Positions 1 through 9,698 are shown, numbered from the stretch's first letter. The stretch is 64,000 nt of DNA from Fibrobacter sp. UWH4 (GCF_900142475.1 NZ_FRAY01000002.1:186001-250000); one strand, 5' to 3'. Numbers and translations are program-made. The notes: generated by a model not told the origin, from the letters alone.

Positions 1-177
1 TTGGTCTGCCACCATCGATTCCATAAATTTGTATTTATCTTGCCCCTCTTTTAAATCCCAAAAATCGACTTTGGTCTCTACACCGTCATTCATTAAACGA
101 GTAGCAAGATTAACAGTCCAGTCTTTTACAGCCCAAGAGTACGATATAAAAACTTTCGGTTGTCCTACTTCATTCAT
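1..177 (-). CDS. TIR/SEFIR-domain protein, N-terminal 59 residues only (cut by window edge)
   Basis: Reading the minus strand from the ATG at 177 gives 59 uninterrupted codons that run off the left edge. The protein opens with PKVFISYSW about nine residues in, then LATRLMNDGVE, then a WDLKEGQDKY motif and FMESMV. This is the beta-A strand, first helix and box pattern typical of bacterial TIR_2/SEFIR domains, which usually sense or signal phage infection and often cleave NAD. A purine-rich GGAAGTG lies just upstream of the start. The effector or sensor part of the protein is not in the window, so the full function cannot be stated. Its position beside a restriction-modification system, a KAP NTPase and AbiE fits a defence island. 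Confidence 0.75.
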   Translation of the reverse strand, partial: MNEVGQPKVFISYSWAVKDWTVNLATRLMNDGVETKVDFWDLKEGQDKYKFMESMVADQ

Positions 178-673
178 TTTACACACTTCCATTTTGGATT
201 TCTTTTCAGTATAAATATATATCATGGGAATGTCATAAAATTTCAGAAAAAATTTCGGAAGCGCTATTTTGGGCAAATTTTCGGCTCTTTGTCTAGGATG
301 TCTGGAGAGCCTTGCCACCAAGGGTGCAAAATTTGCTCTTATGTGACGGTGCATTTGACACAAAAAATTCGTATTTATATATATTTTCCACTGACATAGC
401 CCTTTGCCACCCGGCATTGGGCGACCGGAAATTTTGAGATTCGTCTCTTATTCTCGCTCTGAAACTACCACTTTCTAATGACTCGAGAGTAAGACGAACG
501 CTCACGTCCCATCTGGGGCGTGGGTCGTTTGTGCTTATTGAGTCAAGGGTGTGGTAGCCCGCAGAGCGATAGGCACGCTAAGCGACTCCACGCCTTTTTT
601 GTTTTCCCGACATCTTAGGCCAACGTCTCCGTGCGAATGAGGACGGATTTCGCCACTTTTGCTTGGAGATGTT
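178..673. other. Intergenic region of about 500 bases with strong stem-loops, no gene recognised
   Basis: No credible protein gene was found. The left half (about 190-400) is AT-rich. The right half contains a perfect 8-base stem (503-510 with 515-522, counting one G-U pair) and a second hairpin before a T-run at 595-600. GAGTC at 540-544 can also pair with GACTC at 584-588, which would compete or form a pseudoknot with the terminator stem. It may encode a small structured RNA, but I match no known RNA family. Confidence 0.4.
547..600 (+). terminator. Possible intrinsic terminator of a structured RNA
   Basis: GGTGTGG (548-554) pairs with CCACGCC (588-594), followed directly by six T. A small internal AGCG/CGCT stem sits in the loop. 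It lies 74 bases before hsdM, so it could end an upstream RNA or act as an attenuator for the restriction operon. Confidence 0.4.
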
Positions 674-2245
674 ATGGCGAAGGAAAAGAAGCAGGTGTCG
701 CTCGAAGCGGGTCTTTGGGCTGCGTGTAATAAGTTGCGCGGAAGCGTGAGTGCCACGGATTACGTGAACGTCGTGTTGGGGCTATTGTTCCTGCGGTTTG
801 CCTATGACAAGTTTGAGGCACAACGTCAGGCTCTCCTTGCAAACGAAGACACGAAGGATTTCGTCAACAATCCGCGTTTTTACTCCAAGGAAAACGTGTT
901 CTATCTCGAAGAGACGGACTGCTGGAACTACTTGCTCAAGAATTCCAAGAAGAACGACATCTACAAGCAGATTGACGATGCGTTCAACAATATGGAAAAG
1001 AACAATCCTTCGCTCAAGGGCGCTCTCCCGATAGGCTTCTATCGCGACCTGCATATCGAGGCGAACAAGTTCTCTTCGCTGATGGACGAAATCAACAAGA
1101 TGCAATACAGCACCGATGAAACGGACGATGTGATCGGTCGAGTTTACGAATACTTCTTGCGTAAGTTCTGCATTGCAGCAAAGTCCGAAAAAGGCGAGTT
1201 CTACACGCCGGGGAATATTGTTGAACTGATGACTGAAATCGTGCAGCCCTATACGGGTTCCGTTTTTGACCCGGCCTGCGGTTCGGGTGGAATGTTCGTG
1301 CAGTCGGCCGAATTTATCAAGCGCCACAAAGGCAACAAGAAGAACATTACCATTTATGGTCAGGAGTCGAATGACAAAACTTATAAACTTGCCCGAATGA
1401 ACCTGGCCATTCGCGGCTTGAATTGCAACTTGGGCGATGCCGACGCTTCGAGTTTTACGAACGATAAACATAAGGACTTGAAGGCGGACTTTATCCTGGC
1501 AAATCCGCCGTTCAATCTGAAGAACTGGCGAACGGAAGAAGAGTTGAAAAATGATGCCCGTTGGAAGGGCTACGAAGTTCCGCCGGTAAGCAATGCGAAC
1601 TATGCGTGGATTTTGCACATGATTTCGCACTTGAGCTATAACGGGACGGCGGCGTTCCTTTTGGCAAATGGCGCTTTAAACGCCGATGGCGATGAATACA
1701 AAATCCGCAAGAAATTAATCGAAGAACACAAGGTAGAGGCAATTATCGTACTGCCGCGAGATATGTTCTATGCGACGGATATTTCGGTGACGCTTTGGAT
1801 TGTGGGCAATCACAAGAAAGAAAAGACCGTAAAACGCGACGGCAAGAATGTCAAGCTTCGCAACCGCGAAAACGAGATTTTGTTCATTGACGCTCGCCAG
1901 CTTGGTGATGGTGGCGCAAACGAAGACGGCTTTACCCTTTTGACGGAAGAAAGCAAGCAACGCATTGCGCAAACGCTTTTCAACTGGCAATCCCCTGATT
2001 GGAAAAATTTGTATAAGGACGAAGCGGAATATTGTTACTCAGCCCCGATGAGTGAAATCGTTGAAAAGGATTATTCACTTGTTCCGAGTAAGTATATCGA
2101 GTTCATTGACCACGATTTGGATATCGATTACAAGAAAGAGATGAAGCGAATCCAAAAGGAAATGCAAGAAGTCATTGCCGAAGAAGTCAAGTCTCAAGAA
2201 ATGCTCGTAAATGCATTTAAAGGGATTGGGTATGGGATTAAGTAA
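674..2245 (+). CDS. hsdM: Type I restriction-modification system, DNA methyltransferase subunit
   Basis: This is the N6-adenine methyltransferase subunit (523 residues) of a type I system. It methylates the site chosen by HsdS and forms the M2S core of the enzyme. The helical HsdM N-terminal domain comes first. The SAM-binding motif FDPACGSGGM follows near residue 198 and the catalytic NPPF near residue 276, both intact. I chose the ATG at 674 because GGAG lies five bases before it; an in-frame TTG at 659 has no such site. It is the first gene of hsdM-hsdS-hsdR and overlaps hsdS by 14 bases, which implies translational coupling. The length is normal for the family. Confidence 0.95.
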   Translation: MAKEKKQVSLEAGLWAACNKLRGSVSATDYVNVVLGLLFLRFAYDKFEAQRQALLANEDTKDFVNNPRFYSKENVFYLEETDCWNYLLKNSKKNDIYKQIDDAFNNMEKNNPSLKGALPIGFYRDLHIEANKFSSLMDEINKMQYSTDETDDVIGRVYEYFLRKFCIAAKSEKGEFYTPGNIVELMTEIVQPYTGSVFDPACGSGGMFVQSAEFIKRHKGNKKNITIYGQESNDKTYKLARMNLAIRGLNCNLGDADASSFTNDKHKDLKADFILANPPFNLKNWRTEEELKNDARWKGYEVPPVSNANYAWILHMISHLSYNGTAAFLLANGALNADGDEYKIRKKLIEEHKVEAIIVLPRDMFYATDISVTLWIVGNHKKEKTVKRDGKNVKLRNRENEILFIDARQLGDGGANEDGFTLLTEESKQRIAQTLFNWQSPDWKNLYKDEAEYCYSAPMSEIVEKDYSLVPSKYIEFIDHDLDIDYKKEMKRIQKEMQEVIAEEVKSQEMLVNAFKGIGYGIK

Positions 2246-3347
2246 GATTCGAATTGGCGATGTTATTTCATTGGTTGATGAAAGAAATTCGTTTGGAATA
2301 ACAGATTTTTACGGCATAAATATTTTTAAAGAATTTATGCCTACTGTGGCAAATACAGAAAATTTAGATAACGCGAAATATAAAATTGTTAGAAAGAATC
2401 GTTTTGTATATAGTGGCATGCAAACGGGACGAGATAAGTGTATTCGAATAAGCATGTTTATGAAAGATTCACCTGTTATCGTATCGCCGGCATATACGAC
2501 ATTTGATGTTGATCAAGAAAAGATTTTGCCGGAATACTTCTTTATGCTTTTTCTCTCAAGAGAAAAAGACCGATTAGGATGGTTTCATAGCGATGGTAGC
2601 GTAAGAGCAAATTTGGATTGGGATGTTTTTTGTGACTTGGAGTTTGAAATCCCCGATGTCCCGACACAGCAGAAGTATGTTGATATCTATGATGCAATGT
2701 GCGCAAACCAAAAGGCCTATGAAAAAGGCCTTGACGACTTGAAACTCACTTGTGATGCATACATTGAAGAACTGCGCCGCAAGATGCCCTGCGAAAAAAT
2801 TGGTCCGTATATCAAAGAGTGTAACGAAAAGAATGATGATAATTCTATTTCCTTATTTCAGGGTGTGAATGTGGATCATGTATTTACTGCTCCAAAACGC
2901 ATAGCGGATGATAAAAAGAACGGAAACATTGTAAGAACAGGTCAAATAGCTTTTAATAAGGTGATGAAGGCTAATGGCACAAAGTTGCCGATTGCTCTTC
3001 GTGAAGGCCCAGATTGCGTTGTTTCTAGCTCGTATCAAGTTTTTGAAATAAATGATAAGAGAAACTTGTCTCCCGAATATTTTATGTTGTGGATGAATCG
3101 AGTGGAAACGCAGCGATATGCCGGTTTTATTTCTTTTGGAACAACAAGAGATATTTTTTCACTTGATGATATGGCAGAAATATCAATTCCCGTTCCTGAT
3201 ATCAAAATTCAAGAATCTATTGCTGATATTTATAAGGTTTATATAGAACGCAAGCGAATAAACGAAAAACTTAAGCAGCAAATCAAGAACATCTGTCCCA
3301 TCCTAATCAAAGGGGCAATCGAAGAAGGTAAATCCAAAAGAGGTTAA
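2232..3347 (+). CDS. hsdS: Type I restriction-modification system, specificity subunit
   Basis: The 371-residue protein recognises the split DNA target. It shows the usual duplicated plan: first target-recognition domain (about 1-150), a helical conserved spacer beginning PTQQKYVDIYDAM, second target-recognition domain (about 190-335), and a second spacer beginning IQESIADIYKVY. Both halves are present, so a bipartite asymmetric target is expected, although the sequence cannot be predicted from here. The ATG at 2232 is preceded by AAGGGA. An upstream in-frame ATG at 2211 lies deeper inside hsdM and looks less likely. The recognition domains are more AT-rich than hsdM and hsdR, as is common for swapped specificity modules. 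Confidence 0.93.
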   Translation: MGLSKIRIGDVISLVDERNSFGITDFYGINIFKEFMPTVANTENLDNAKYKIVRKNRFVYSGMQTGRDKCIRISMFMKDSPVIVSPAYTTFDVDQEKILPEYFFMLFLSREKDRLGWFHSDGSVRANLDWDVFCDLEFEIPDVPTQQKYVDIYDAMCANQKAYEKGLDDLKLTCDAYIEELRRKMPCEKIGPYIKECNEKNDDNSISLFQGVNVDHVFTAPKRIADDKKNGNIVRTGQIAFNKVMKANGTKLPIALREGPDCVVSSSYQVFEINDKRNLSPEYFMLWMNRVETQRYAGFISFGTTRDIFSLDDMAEISIPVPDIKIQESIADIYKVYIERKRINEKLKQQIKNICPILIKGAIEEGKSKRG

Positions 3348-3352
3348 CGCCT

Positions 3353-6300
3353 ATGGCCAAGTTTTGCGAAAATGAATTCGAGCAGGCTGTTCTTGAAAAG
3401 TTCGAGAACAATTCCTGGGAATACCTTTGCGGCTACGATATCAGCCGTGAGTTGGATACGCCCATTCTTAAACAAGACCTTCGCACTTACTTGGACCAGA
3501 ATTATGATTCCCTTTCGGATAACGAATTTGACCAGGTCGCAAGCTACATTACGGAGTATTCAAACCAGTCGCTTTATCGTGCGTTAAAAGAATCCTACAA
3601 GCGACTTTTCAAGGGCTTTGACCTCCTGCGAGACGATGGTTCAAGGCTGTTCATCAATTTCTTTGACTTTGGCGACGATGCCGAGACAAACAACATCTTT
3701 CGTGTCGTAAACCAGTTTGAATTCCAGGAATATAAGCTACAACGCCCTGATATTGTCCTGTTCATTAACGGCATTCCTGTTTCCGTTATCGAACTCAAGA
3801 ATCCTGCCGATGATTCTGTAACCATTGCGGACGCATACGAACAGACGCATATCCGCTATGCCCAGAATATTCCTTCGCTAATGAAGTTTGACTTTATCAA
3901 TGTCATCAGCGATGGTGCAAACAATAAATACGGAGCGTTGTTCAGCCCATACGAATTCTATTTCAAGTGGAAACTCAAGGAAGGCGATGCTTACAGAAGT
4001 GCCGATGGCCCGCAGGGAATAGACAACATTATCGAAGGCATTTTTGAACGACGCACATTATTGAATTTTCTGCGCAATTATATCTATATTCCTGACAATA
4101 GCGATAAGAATCTCGTTATCTTGCCCAAATACTATCAGTATTATGGTGCAGAGGCGATGTTCAAGGGCATCGTCAAGGAATATGCGGCAAATACACACAA
4201 GGGCGGCACGTTCTGGGGTGCGACCGGCTGCGGAAAATCGTACATCATGCTGTTCCTTGCTAAAAAGATTACGACCTACGAAGAATTTGACAAGCCGACC
4301 GTCATCATGCTTACGGACCGCAATGATTTGGACGACCAGCTGTCCGAAGATTTCGAAAATGCCAAAGAATATTTTGTAGAAGCGAATACATTGCAAATCA
4401 AGAATCGGCCAATGCTGACACAAAAATTGAAGGATGTCCAAAGCGGTGGCGTTTACTTGATGACCATTCAAAAGTTCAGGGAAGACTTGAACTTGCTCAG
4501 TGACCGCAGGAATATCTTCTGTATTTCCGACGAAGCTCACCGAACGCAGACGAATGTGAACAGTAAAGTCGTGATGTCACAAACCAAGGGCGCAAAGACG
4601 GTTTACGGTTTTGCAAAATACTTGCGAGATTCGTTCCCCAATGCAACTTATATCGGCTTTACTGGCACACCCGTAGATGCAACTTTGCAAGTCTTTGGAG
4701 ACATCACCTTCAAATACACGATGTTCCAGTCAAAAGAAGACGGCGCAACGGTTCAAATTTCCCGATTGAACGGTCCGCGAGAAGTTCAATTAAACGAACG
4801 TCAAGCTGAAATTTGCGATAAATTCTACGAATCTATGGCAAATGCAGGCACAAACCCGGACCAGATTCAGCAATCGCAACGGGATATGCTCAAGATCAAG
4901 ACAATTCTGGGGGCTACAAGTCGCCTTGATATTGTTGTCAATCACTTTATTGGCCATTATGAAAAACGTTGCCGTGAAAATGCTACCGTAAACGGCAAGG
5001 CAATGTTTGTGTGCTATGACCGTGAAATCGGGCTTGAAGTCTATAAACGAATCAAGACGCTCCGCCCGGAATGGTTTGAAAAACGCAAATGCGCACCCGA
5101 ATATGACGGAAATGAAATCAGCCGCGATGCGATGGACATTGAAAAAGTCAAGTTCGTCTGCAGCGGTTCCAAGAATGACACTGCAGAAATGAAGGCAATT
5201 ATCGGGACCGATGATGACCGTAAAAACTACGCCAAGGAATTCAAGAATGAAAAATCGAATTTCAAGATAGTCATTCTTGTCGATATGTGGATTACCGGTT
5301 TTGATGTCCCTTCGCTTGACACAATGTATCTTGACAAGCCCGTAGAACGGCATAATTTGATTCAGACGATTTCCCGCGTAAACCGAGTTTTCAAGGGAAA
5401 AGAATACGGGTTGATTGTTGACTACATCGGTCTTGAATCGTCTATCGCAAAAGCGATGAAGTTGTATAATGGCGATATCAAGCCTGTTAACGGAACAGAT
5501 GCAGCCCTCGTTATCTTCAAGGATTTCTTGCAAAAGACGATTGACTTGATGAACGATGTGGATTATAGCCGGTTCTTTGAAGAGACGGCTACGCCTCTTG
5601 AACGGTTGGATATCATCAACAAGGGTGTTGAATTTGTAATGGCGTTCAAGGAACGTCGCGACCGCTTTATGGGTTTTACGCAACGCGCCAAGAAAGCGTT
5701 TGATGTGTGTATCGGTCACGACCAAATTACAGAGCATGAAGTGGATTTGTTGCATTACTTCTTGTGCGTTCGTTCCGTGATTTTCAAGATGACCATTGGT
5801 GATACGCCCGATGCTACTTTGATGAACAAGAAAATTGCAGAACTTGTAGACAGGGCCATCTGCTCGTCATACGAGGGTAAGGATTTCACATTTGACGATT
5901 CTGCAAAAGATGATGTGCAAAACTTGTTCAGCGACGAATTTCTGGAAAAACTGAAGAAAATAAAATTTCCGAATACGAAATACTTCGCGCTGGTCAAGTT
6001 GCTGAAACGCGCCATCAAGGAATTCGGCAAGACGAATATGCTGAAAGCGGCAGAATTCTCAAAACGCCTGAAAAACATCATTGACCGCTATAACAGTCGT
6101 AACGAACTCAACGAAGTTCAAGAAATTATCGAAGAAACTGTTGACAATCTTAGTGAAGAACTTGAAAAAGTATTCAAGGATTTGAAGAAGGAAAAGAGCT
6201 CCTTTGAAGAAATGGGAATATCCTATATCGAAAAGGCGTTCTACGATATCCTAGTCGCCGTCGCCGACGAGCACAATTTCCGTAAGGCCTTGAACGAAGA

Positions 6301-6511
6301 AACCTACATTGAATTGGCCCGAAAAATTAGGGAACTCGTCAATGGCAAGGCGAAATATGCAGATTGGACCAATCGGCAGGATATTCGCGACGAACTCTAT
6401 TCCGACTTGGCCGTACTTTTGAAAAAGAACGGCTACCCGCCAACCGTAATCAACGAAGCCTACGATGAAGTCCTGAAACAGGTTGAGAATTTCAAGAAGT
6501 ACGAAGAATGA
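3353..6511 (+). CDS. hsdR: Type I restriction-modification system, endonuclease/translocase subunit
   Basis: This 1052-residue motor and nuclease subunit pulls DNA past the bound complex and cuts it when translocation stalls. The N-terminal PD-(D/E)xK nuclease is visible as RPDIV near residue 132 and ELK near residue 146. The SF2 helicase core follows: Walker A GATGCGKS near 288, DEAH near 393, FTGTP near 436, and a motif VI region with QTISRVNR. The C-terminal part is helical and should bind HsdM. The start lies 5 bases after the hsdS stop, with AAGAGG as ribosome site. The frame is unbroken and all key motifs are intact, so the system looks active. It ends 2 bases from the convergent KAP gene, with no terminator between them. 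Confidence 0.95.
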   Translation: MAKFCENEFEQAVLEKFENNSWEYLCGYDISRELDTPILKQDLRTYLDQNYDSLSDNEFDQVASYITEYSNQSLYRALKESYKRLFKGFDLLRDDGSRLFINFFDFGDDAETNNIFRVVNQFEFQEYKLQRPDIVLFINGIPVSVIELKNPADDSVTIADAYEQTHIRYAQNIPSLMKFDFINVISDGANNKYGALFSPYEFYFKWKLKEGDAYRSADGPQGIDNIIEGIFERRTLLNFLRNYIYIPDNSDKNLVILPKYYQYYGAEAMFKGIVKEYAANTHKGGTFWGATGCGKSYIMLFLAKKITTYEEFDKPTVIMLTDRNDLDDQLSEDFENAKEYFVEANTLQIKNRPMLTQKLKDVQSGGVYLMTIQKFREDLNLLSDRRNIFCISDEAHRTQTNVNSKVVMSQTKGAKTVYGFAKYLRDSFPNATYIGFTGTPVDATLQVFGDITFKYTMFQSKEDGATVQISRLNGPREVQLNERQAEICDKFYESMANAGTNPDQIQQSQRDMLKIKTILGATSRLDIVVNHFIGHYEKRCRENATVNGKAMFVCYDREIGLEVYKRIKTLRPEWFEKRKCAPEYDGNEISRDAMDIEKVKFVCSGSKNDTAEMKAIIGTDDDRKNYAKEFKNEKSNFKIVILVDMWITGFDVPSLDTMYLDKPVERHNLIQTISRVNRVFKGKEYGLIVDYIGLESSIAKAMKLYNGDIKPVNGTDAALVIFKDFLQKTIDLMNDVDYSRFFEETATPLERLDIINKGVEFVMAFKERRDRFMGFTQRAKKAFDVCIGHDQITEHEVDLLHYFLCVRSVIFKMTIGDTPDATLMNKKIAELVDRAICSSYEGKDFTFDDSAKDDVQNLFSDEFLEKLKKIKFPNTKYFALVKLLKRAIKEFGKTNMLKAAEFSKRLKNIIDRYNSRNELNEVQEIIEETVDNLSEELEKVFKDLKKEKSSFEEMGISYIEKAFYDILVAVADEHNFRKALNEETYIELARKIRELVNGKAKYADWTNRQDIRDELYSDLAVLLKKNGYPPTVINEAYDEVLKQVENFKKYEE

Positions 6512-6513
6512 CC

Positions 6514-7971
6514 TTACACCAAAGTTTCTAGCGTCTTTCGGAAAGCTTCGATAAAAGCGACTTCGGAGGGAATGGGGCCTGCACCATTTATCACAACAGA
6601 TTCATCGTGTTCATAAAAAATCTTTATATAGGATTGTGGATAGTCTAAGACGATGGGGTGTAATGTTGTGTAACGTTCACCTATACGTCTTTTTAGATTT
6701 CCACAACTAGATCTGCTCCAATTTTCAAAACTTTTTTCGAATTCACTTATATTGGAAATTCCTTCTACATTAGTCAAATTTGCAATTTGCAAATATAACT
6801 CATGACGATCGTCTTCCACTTCTTGATGTAATGCTGTGGGATAATTCTTTTTCAATACAGATTTGCAAAGACCGTCGACCAACTCAATACATAAAGTATT
6901 AAATCTAAGATGCTTATCTAAAGAGTCATTCAATGCAGTTATCTCATGAGCGGTCTTTATCAAATGGATTAGCTCTAATTTAGTTCGCATGGGAAAGAAC
7001 GAAAGAACCTCAGTAAAAAATCTTTCAACATATTCTCTTCCATTAGTATCAGCCTCGTCAAAGTTTTTATCAAATCCCTCTAGAAGGGACAATGGATTGT
7101 CTATTTTTTCGCCATTAGATACGGGGATTATCATCTGGAAAAATTTCTTGAAATAATAATTGCCAAATTGTATTTGACATTCATCGAAGTTATCGCAAGA
7201 GATTTTCCCAGGATTATAACCATTAGGGTTTGTATATCGCTGTGTTAAATTGAATTCACGGCCAAATGTTTTGGCTATGGAGTCGAGTAATTCACTTTTA
7301 TTGATTGCCGCTAATTGAATAAACATGTATTTATCGGATGTAGTGTCAAAACATATATGATGTAACCGCTGCATTACTTTAATGGCGTATTCAGGCAAGC
7401 AACGGTCAAGTTCATCTACCGCAATAACGACGTTTTCAAATACATCGTTGCTTTCCGACAGGACATTAGTTAATTGAAAAAGACTTTTGCGAACCATATC
7501 TAAAGTTTCATTTAACGATTGATTCCTGTCGAAATCTTTTGATATTGCAGGAGCTCTGTCTGCGGCTATTGCTTTTTTCCCGGATTCTAAAAAATCGTTA
7601 AAACCGATACCGAACTTATTTGTTAAGATGGTCGATATTACTTCAGCGAAAAATTTTAATGCAATTTGTATTCTGTCTTTTTTATTCGTGTCCGAAATTT
7701 TATCCTGCAATTGGTTCAGTTTATCAATTATAACAGAGAGTATAGCGACAAGCGGTTCTTCGTAGTATTCGTTTTCCCAACAGTTATAGTGAATTACCAA
7801 ATAATTCTTCAGCTCAAGTTTTTGCTCAAACTCTTTCAAAATCCACGATTTGCCGCACCCCCACTTGCCGTCAATGGCAAATGAAAAACCTTCATGTGCA
7901 TTTGTTTTCTGAATAATAATGTTTTCCAATAATGAGACGAACGGCCCACGCCCTAACATATCTTGCGGCAT
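6514..7971 (-). CDS. KAP family P-loop NTPase
   Basis: A 485-residue STAND-related ATPase of the KAP group. Walker A GKWGCGKS spans residues 35-42 and the Walker B region VVIAVDELDRC lies near residue 183, ending in the DELDR typical of KAP proteins. I see no obvious membrane insertion, so it is probably a cytosolic KAP type. The start is the ATG at 7971, preceded by AAGGAC; a longer reading would enter the upstream abiEii gene. KAP NTPases often lie in phage-defence islands as scaffolds or regulators, but the effector here is unknown. It follows abiEi-abiEii on the same strand after 68 bases and may be co-transcribed with them. Confidence 0.8.
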   Translation of the reverse strand: MPQDMLGRGPFVSLLENIIIQKTNAHEGFSFAIDGKWGCGKSWILKEFEQKLELKNYLVIHYNCWENEYYEEPLVAILSVIIDKLNQLQDKISDTNKKDRIQIALKFFAEVISTILTNKFGIGFNDFLESGKKAIAADRAPAISKDFDRNQSLNETLDMVRKSLFQLTNVLSESNDVFENVVIAVDELDRCLPEYAIKVMQRLHHICFDTTSDKYMFIQLAAINKSELLDSIAKTFGREFNLTQRYTNPNGYNPGKISCDNFDECQIQFGNYYFKKFFQMIIPVSNGEKIDNPLSLLEGFDKNFDEADTNGREYVERFFTEVLSFFPMRTKLELIHLIKTAHEITALNDSLDKHLRFNTLCIELVDGLCKSVLKKNYPTALHQEVEDDRHELYLQIANLTNVEGISNISEFEKSFENWSRSSCGNLKRRIGERYTTLHPIVLDYPQSYIKIFYEHDESVVINGAGPIPSEVAFIEAFRKTLETLV

Positions 7972-8039
7972 AATTTTAGTCCTTTTTCTATGCAATATAA
8001 TTTTATTTTTTACTTCCCTATTTACTTGATGATGAAACT

Positions 8040-8900
8040 CTATTCCAGCATTTCTTTTGACCAATACATTTCTAGCTTATCACGAATCAAATTCATCACA
8101 TCTTCAAAATTTAATGGTTTCGTATATTTGATTTTGTGTAAAAAATTTTTCCAAAGAGCTAGTCTTGCTTCGTTATGGGAGAAATTAGCAGAAAAAAGTT
8201 TAGCTTTGGAAGTGTAGTTCGTTTTCCTGGCGCGAAAAGTCGCTTTGATGGCTGATTCAAGAACATTGTTGTCAATCTTGTGATTTGTCAAAATTTGATA
8301 GACGTCAAAGAAATCCTTCATGCGGCTATTGCTTTCGTCTCGCTCAATCATGGCATGGAATTTTTCGGCAACAATAGATTCAATTGAATAGACAAAAATA
8401 ATCGCTTTAGGCAAATTGTCAAGTAGTGAGGGGTACGACATCTCTTTTACACCAACAACCGAATCTCCGAACCCAACGTCAATGGCGACCCACTGGCGAA
8501 TTGAATCCAAGTTTGCCTGTATTTTCACATGAAGCCCGAGGTATTCCTTATCATTCATGATGTCATTGACTTGAATGGAGTCAATATCGAAAGTAATGCC
8601 GTCTTCAGGACACGTTTGCAAACATATATCAGCAAACATAGAGCGGAGCAGTTCTGGCTTTGAAGGGAAATTGATACCGAGCAAGTCCACATCCAAAGTT
8701 GGGCGCGCAATTACGGGATTCAAAGCAAACAGTAATGAACCGCCCTTCAAATAGAATGATGATCTGTACTTGCTTTTAGCGAGGCGATACATCAAACGCT
8801 CATGAAAGAAGCGTATGAGAACTTGTTGGTAGTTTCCGTGTGCTTTTCTCGTTTGCTCCAGTAGACGATTTTTTACTGACTTTGCGACATCCTGAACCAT
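8040..8900 (-). CDS. abiEii: AbiEii-type nucleotidyltransferase toxin
   Basis: A 286-residue member of the AbiEii/AbiGii toxin family, the toxin of type IV toxin-antitoxin systems. The nucleotidyltransferase signature GGS (53-55) with two acidic residues in RPTLDVDLL (D70, D72) is intact. Related toxins such as MenT transfer nucleotides to tRNA acceptor ends; the substrate of this one is inferred only by family. It begins two bases after the abiEi stop, which implies coupled translation of antitoxin and toxin. AbiE pairs give abortive infection or stabilise islands, consistent with the neighbours. Confidence 0.88.
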   Translation of the reverse strand: MVQDVAKSVKNRLLEQTRKAHGNYQQVLIRFFHERLMYRLAKSKYRSSFYLKGGSLLFALNPVIARPTLDVDLLGINFPSKPELLRSMFADICLQTCPEDGITFDIDSIQVNDIMNDKEYLGLHVKIQANLDSIRQWVAIDVGFGDSVVGVKEMSYPSLLDNLPKAIIFVYSIESIVAEKFHAMIERDESNSRMKDFFDVYQILTNHKIDNNVLESAIKATFRARKTNYTSKAKLFSANFSHNEARLALWKNFLHKIKYTKPLNFEDVMNLIRDKLEMYWSKEMLE

Positions 8901-8902
8901 CC

Positions 8903-9481
8903 TTAAAGTCCTATTTCCAAATATGTTTTTAGTGTTGCTGAAACACGGAGCTTTTTTGCATATTCCGATAGTTTAGGGAGATTTCTATCGCTGCGACGAA
9001 GATATGTCTTGACTATTTCGGCACATACATCTAGTCCGATTTTATTTCGGTATTTTACCGCATCGCAGACGGAGCGTTCCAAGTCTGTGACATGCACCTT
9101 ATGCCCATGTACTTCTGCTATTGTGGTTCCGAATTCCAGCAGATGATCCGACCAATAATAAAGCGTTATTGGAGGGAATTCGGGCAATACAAGTTTTCGT
9201 TTACGCTGAATAGCGATACAAAATGCGTTGGGAATTTGCGTCGTGAGTTCGTAATGTTCCCACGCCGAATACAAGCATAGCACGCCACCGGGCACAAGAA
9301 TGTCTATATCGAGCATCGTATCGGCCAATACTATGGGTTCAGCAAACACACCTGGACGCAAGCGAAGCAACTCACCCGATTGAACCTTTTGTAGAATCTG
9401 ATGATATTGATAAGCGCTCATGTTGTCGCGAAGCATGAAACCTTCGGTATTGCAAAATTCTTTTCCGTCGTAATTTGGCAT
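8903..9481 (-). CDS. abiEi: AbiEi-type antitoxin/transcriptional repressor
   Basis: The 192-residue partner of AbiEii. AbiEi proteins have an N-terminal winged-helix domain that represses their own promoter and a C-terminal antitoxin domain. Here the N-terminal segment contains YHQILQKVQSGELLRLRPGV, the recognisable wing of this family. Next come the LYSAWEHYELTT segment and the VTDLERSVCDAVKYR segment that mark AbiEi_4-type proteins. The start at 9481 has AAGGA just upstream. Two perfect inverted repeats lie within 135 bases upstream and are candidate operators. Confidence 0.85.
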   Translation of the reverse strand: MPNYDGKEFCNTEGFMLRDNMSAYQYHQILQKVQSGELLRLRPGVFAEPIVLADTMLDIDILVPGGVLCLYSAWEHYELTTQIPNAFCIAIQRKRKLVLPEFPPITLYYWSDHLLEFGTTIAEVHGHKVHVTDLERSVCDAVKYRNKIGLDVCAEIVKTYLRRSDRNLPKLSEYAKKLRVSATLKTYLEIGL

Positions 9482-9499
9482 ATCCTTAATATAACAAAA

Positions 9500-9527
9500 T
9501 TACGGCATTTTTACAAATACGCCGTAA
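9500..9527. promoter_or_regulatory. Inverted repeat, candidate AbiEi operator
   Basis: TTACGGC (9500-9506) and GCCGTAA (9521-9527) are perfect 7-base arms separated by 14 bases, starting 19 bases upstream of the abiEi start codon. AbiEi proteins of known systems bind inverted repeats at their own promoter. The assignment here is by position and symmetry only. Confidence 0.5.
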
Positions 9528-9570
9528 AATTTTAATATTTTTGTCTAGGACACAGAGTTTAACAACTATC

Positions 9571-9628
9571 AAAATTTCAACAAAATACGGAAAATGTTTA
9601 GATATCCCGTATTTTATTGAAAAAATTT
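9571..9628. repeat. Near-perfect palindrome with arms of about 20 bases upstream of abiEi
   Basis: The arm at 9571-9590 is nearly complementary to 9607-9627, with a perfect 9-base core AAAATACGG/CCGTATTTT. A diverged relative of the whole element lies at 10598-10683 on the other side of the phosphoesterase gene. It is either a second AbiEi operator or a short dispersed palindromic repeat. The remaining bases to 9698 are AT-rich and hold no convincing gene. Confidence 0.5.
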
Positions 9629-9698
9629 CAAGAAAACGACTGCAATTTTGAATATTTGTAGTTGTTTTGTACAGGTTTGAAAATCTATTTTCCATATT

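Noticed and set aside
9486-9695. Minus-strand frame of 69 codons upstream of abiEi
   Set aside because: It overlaps both inverted repeats, is AT-driven in composition and has no ribosome site or recognisable fold.
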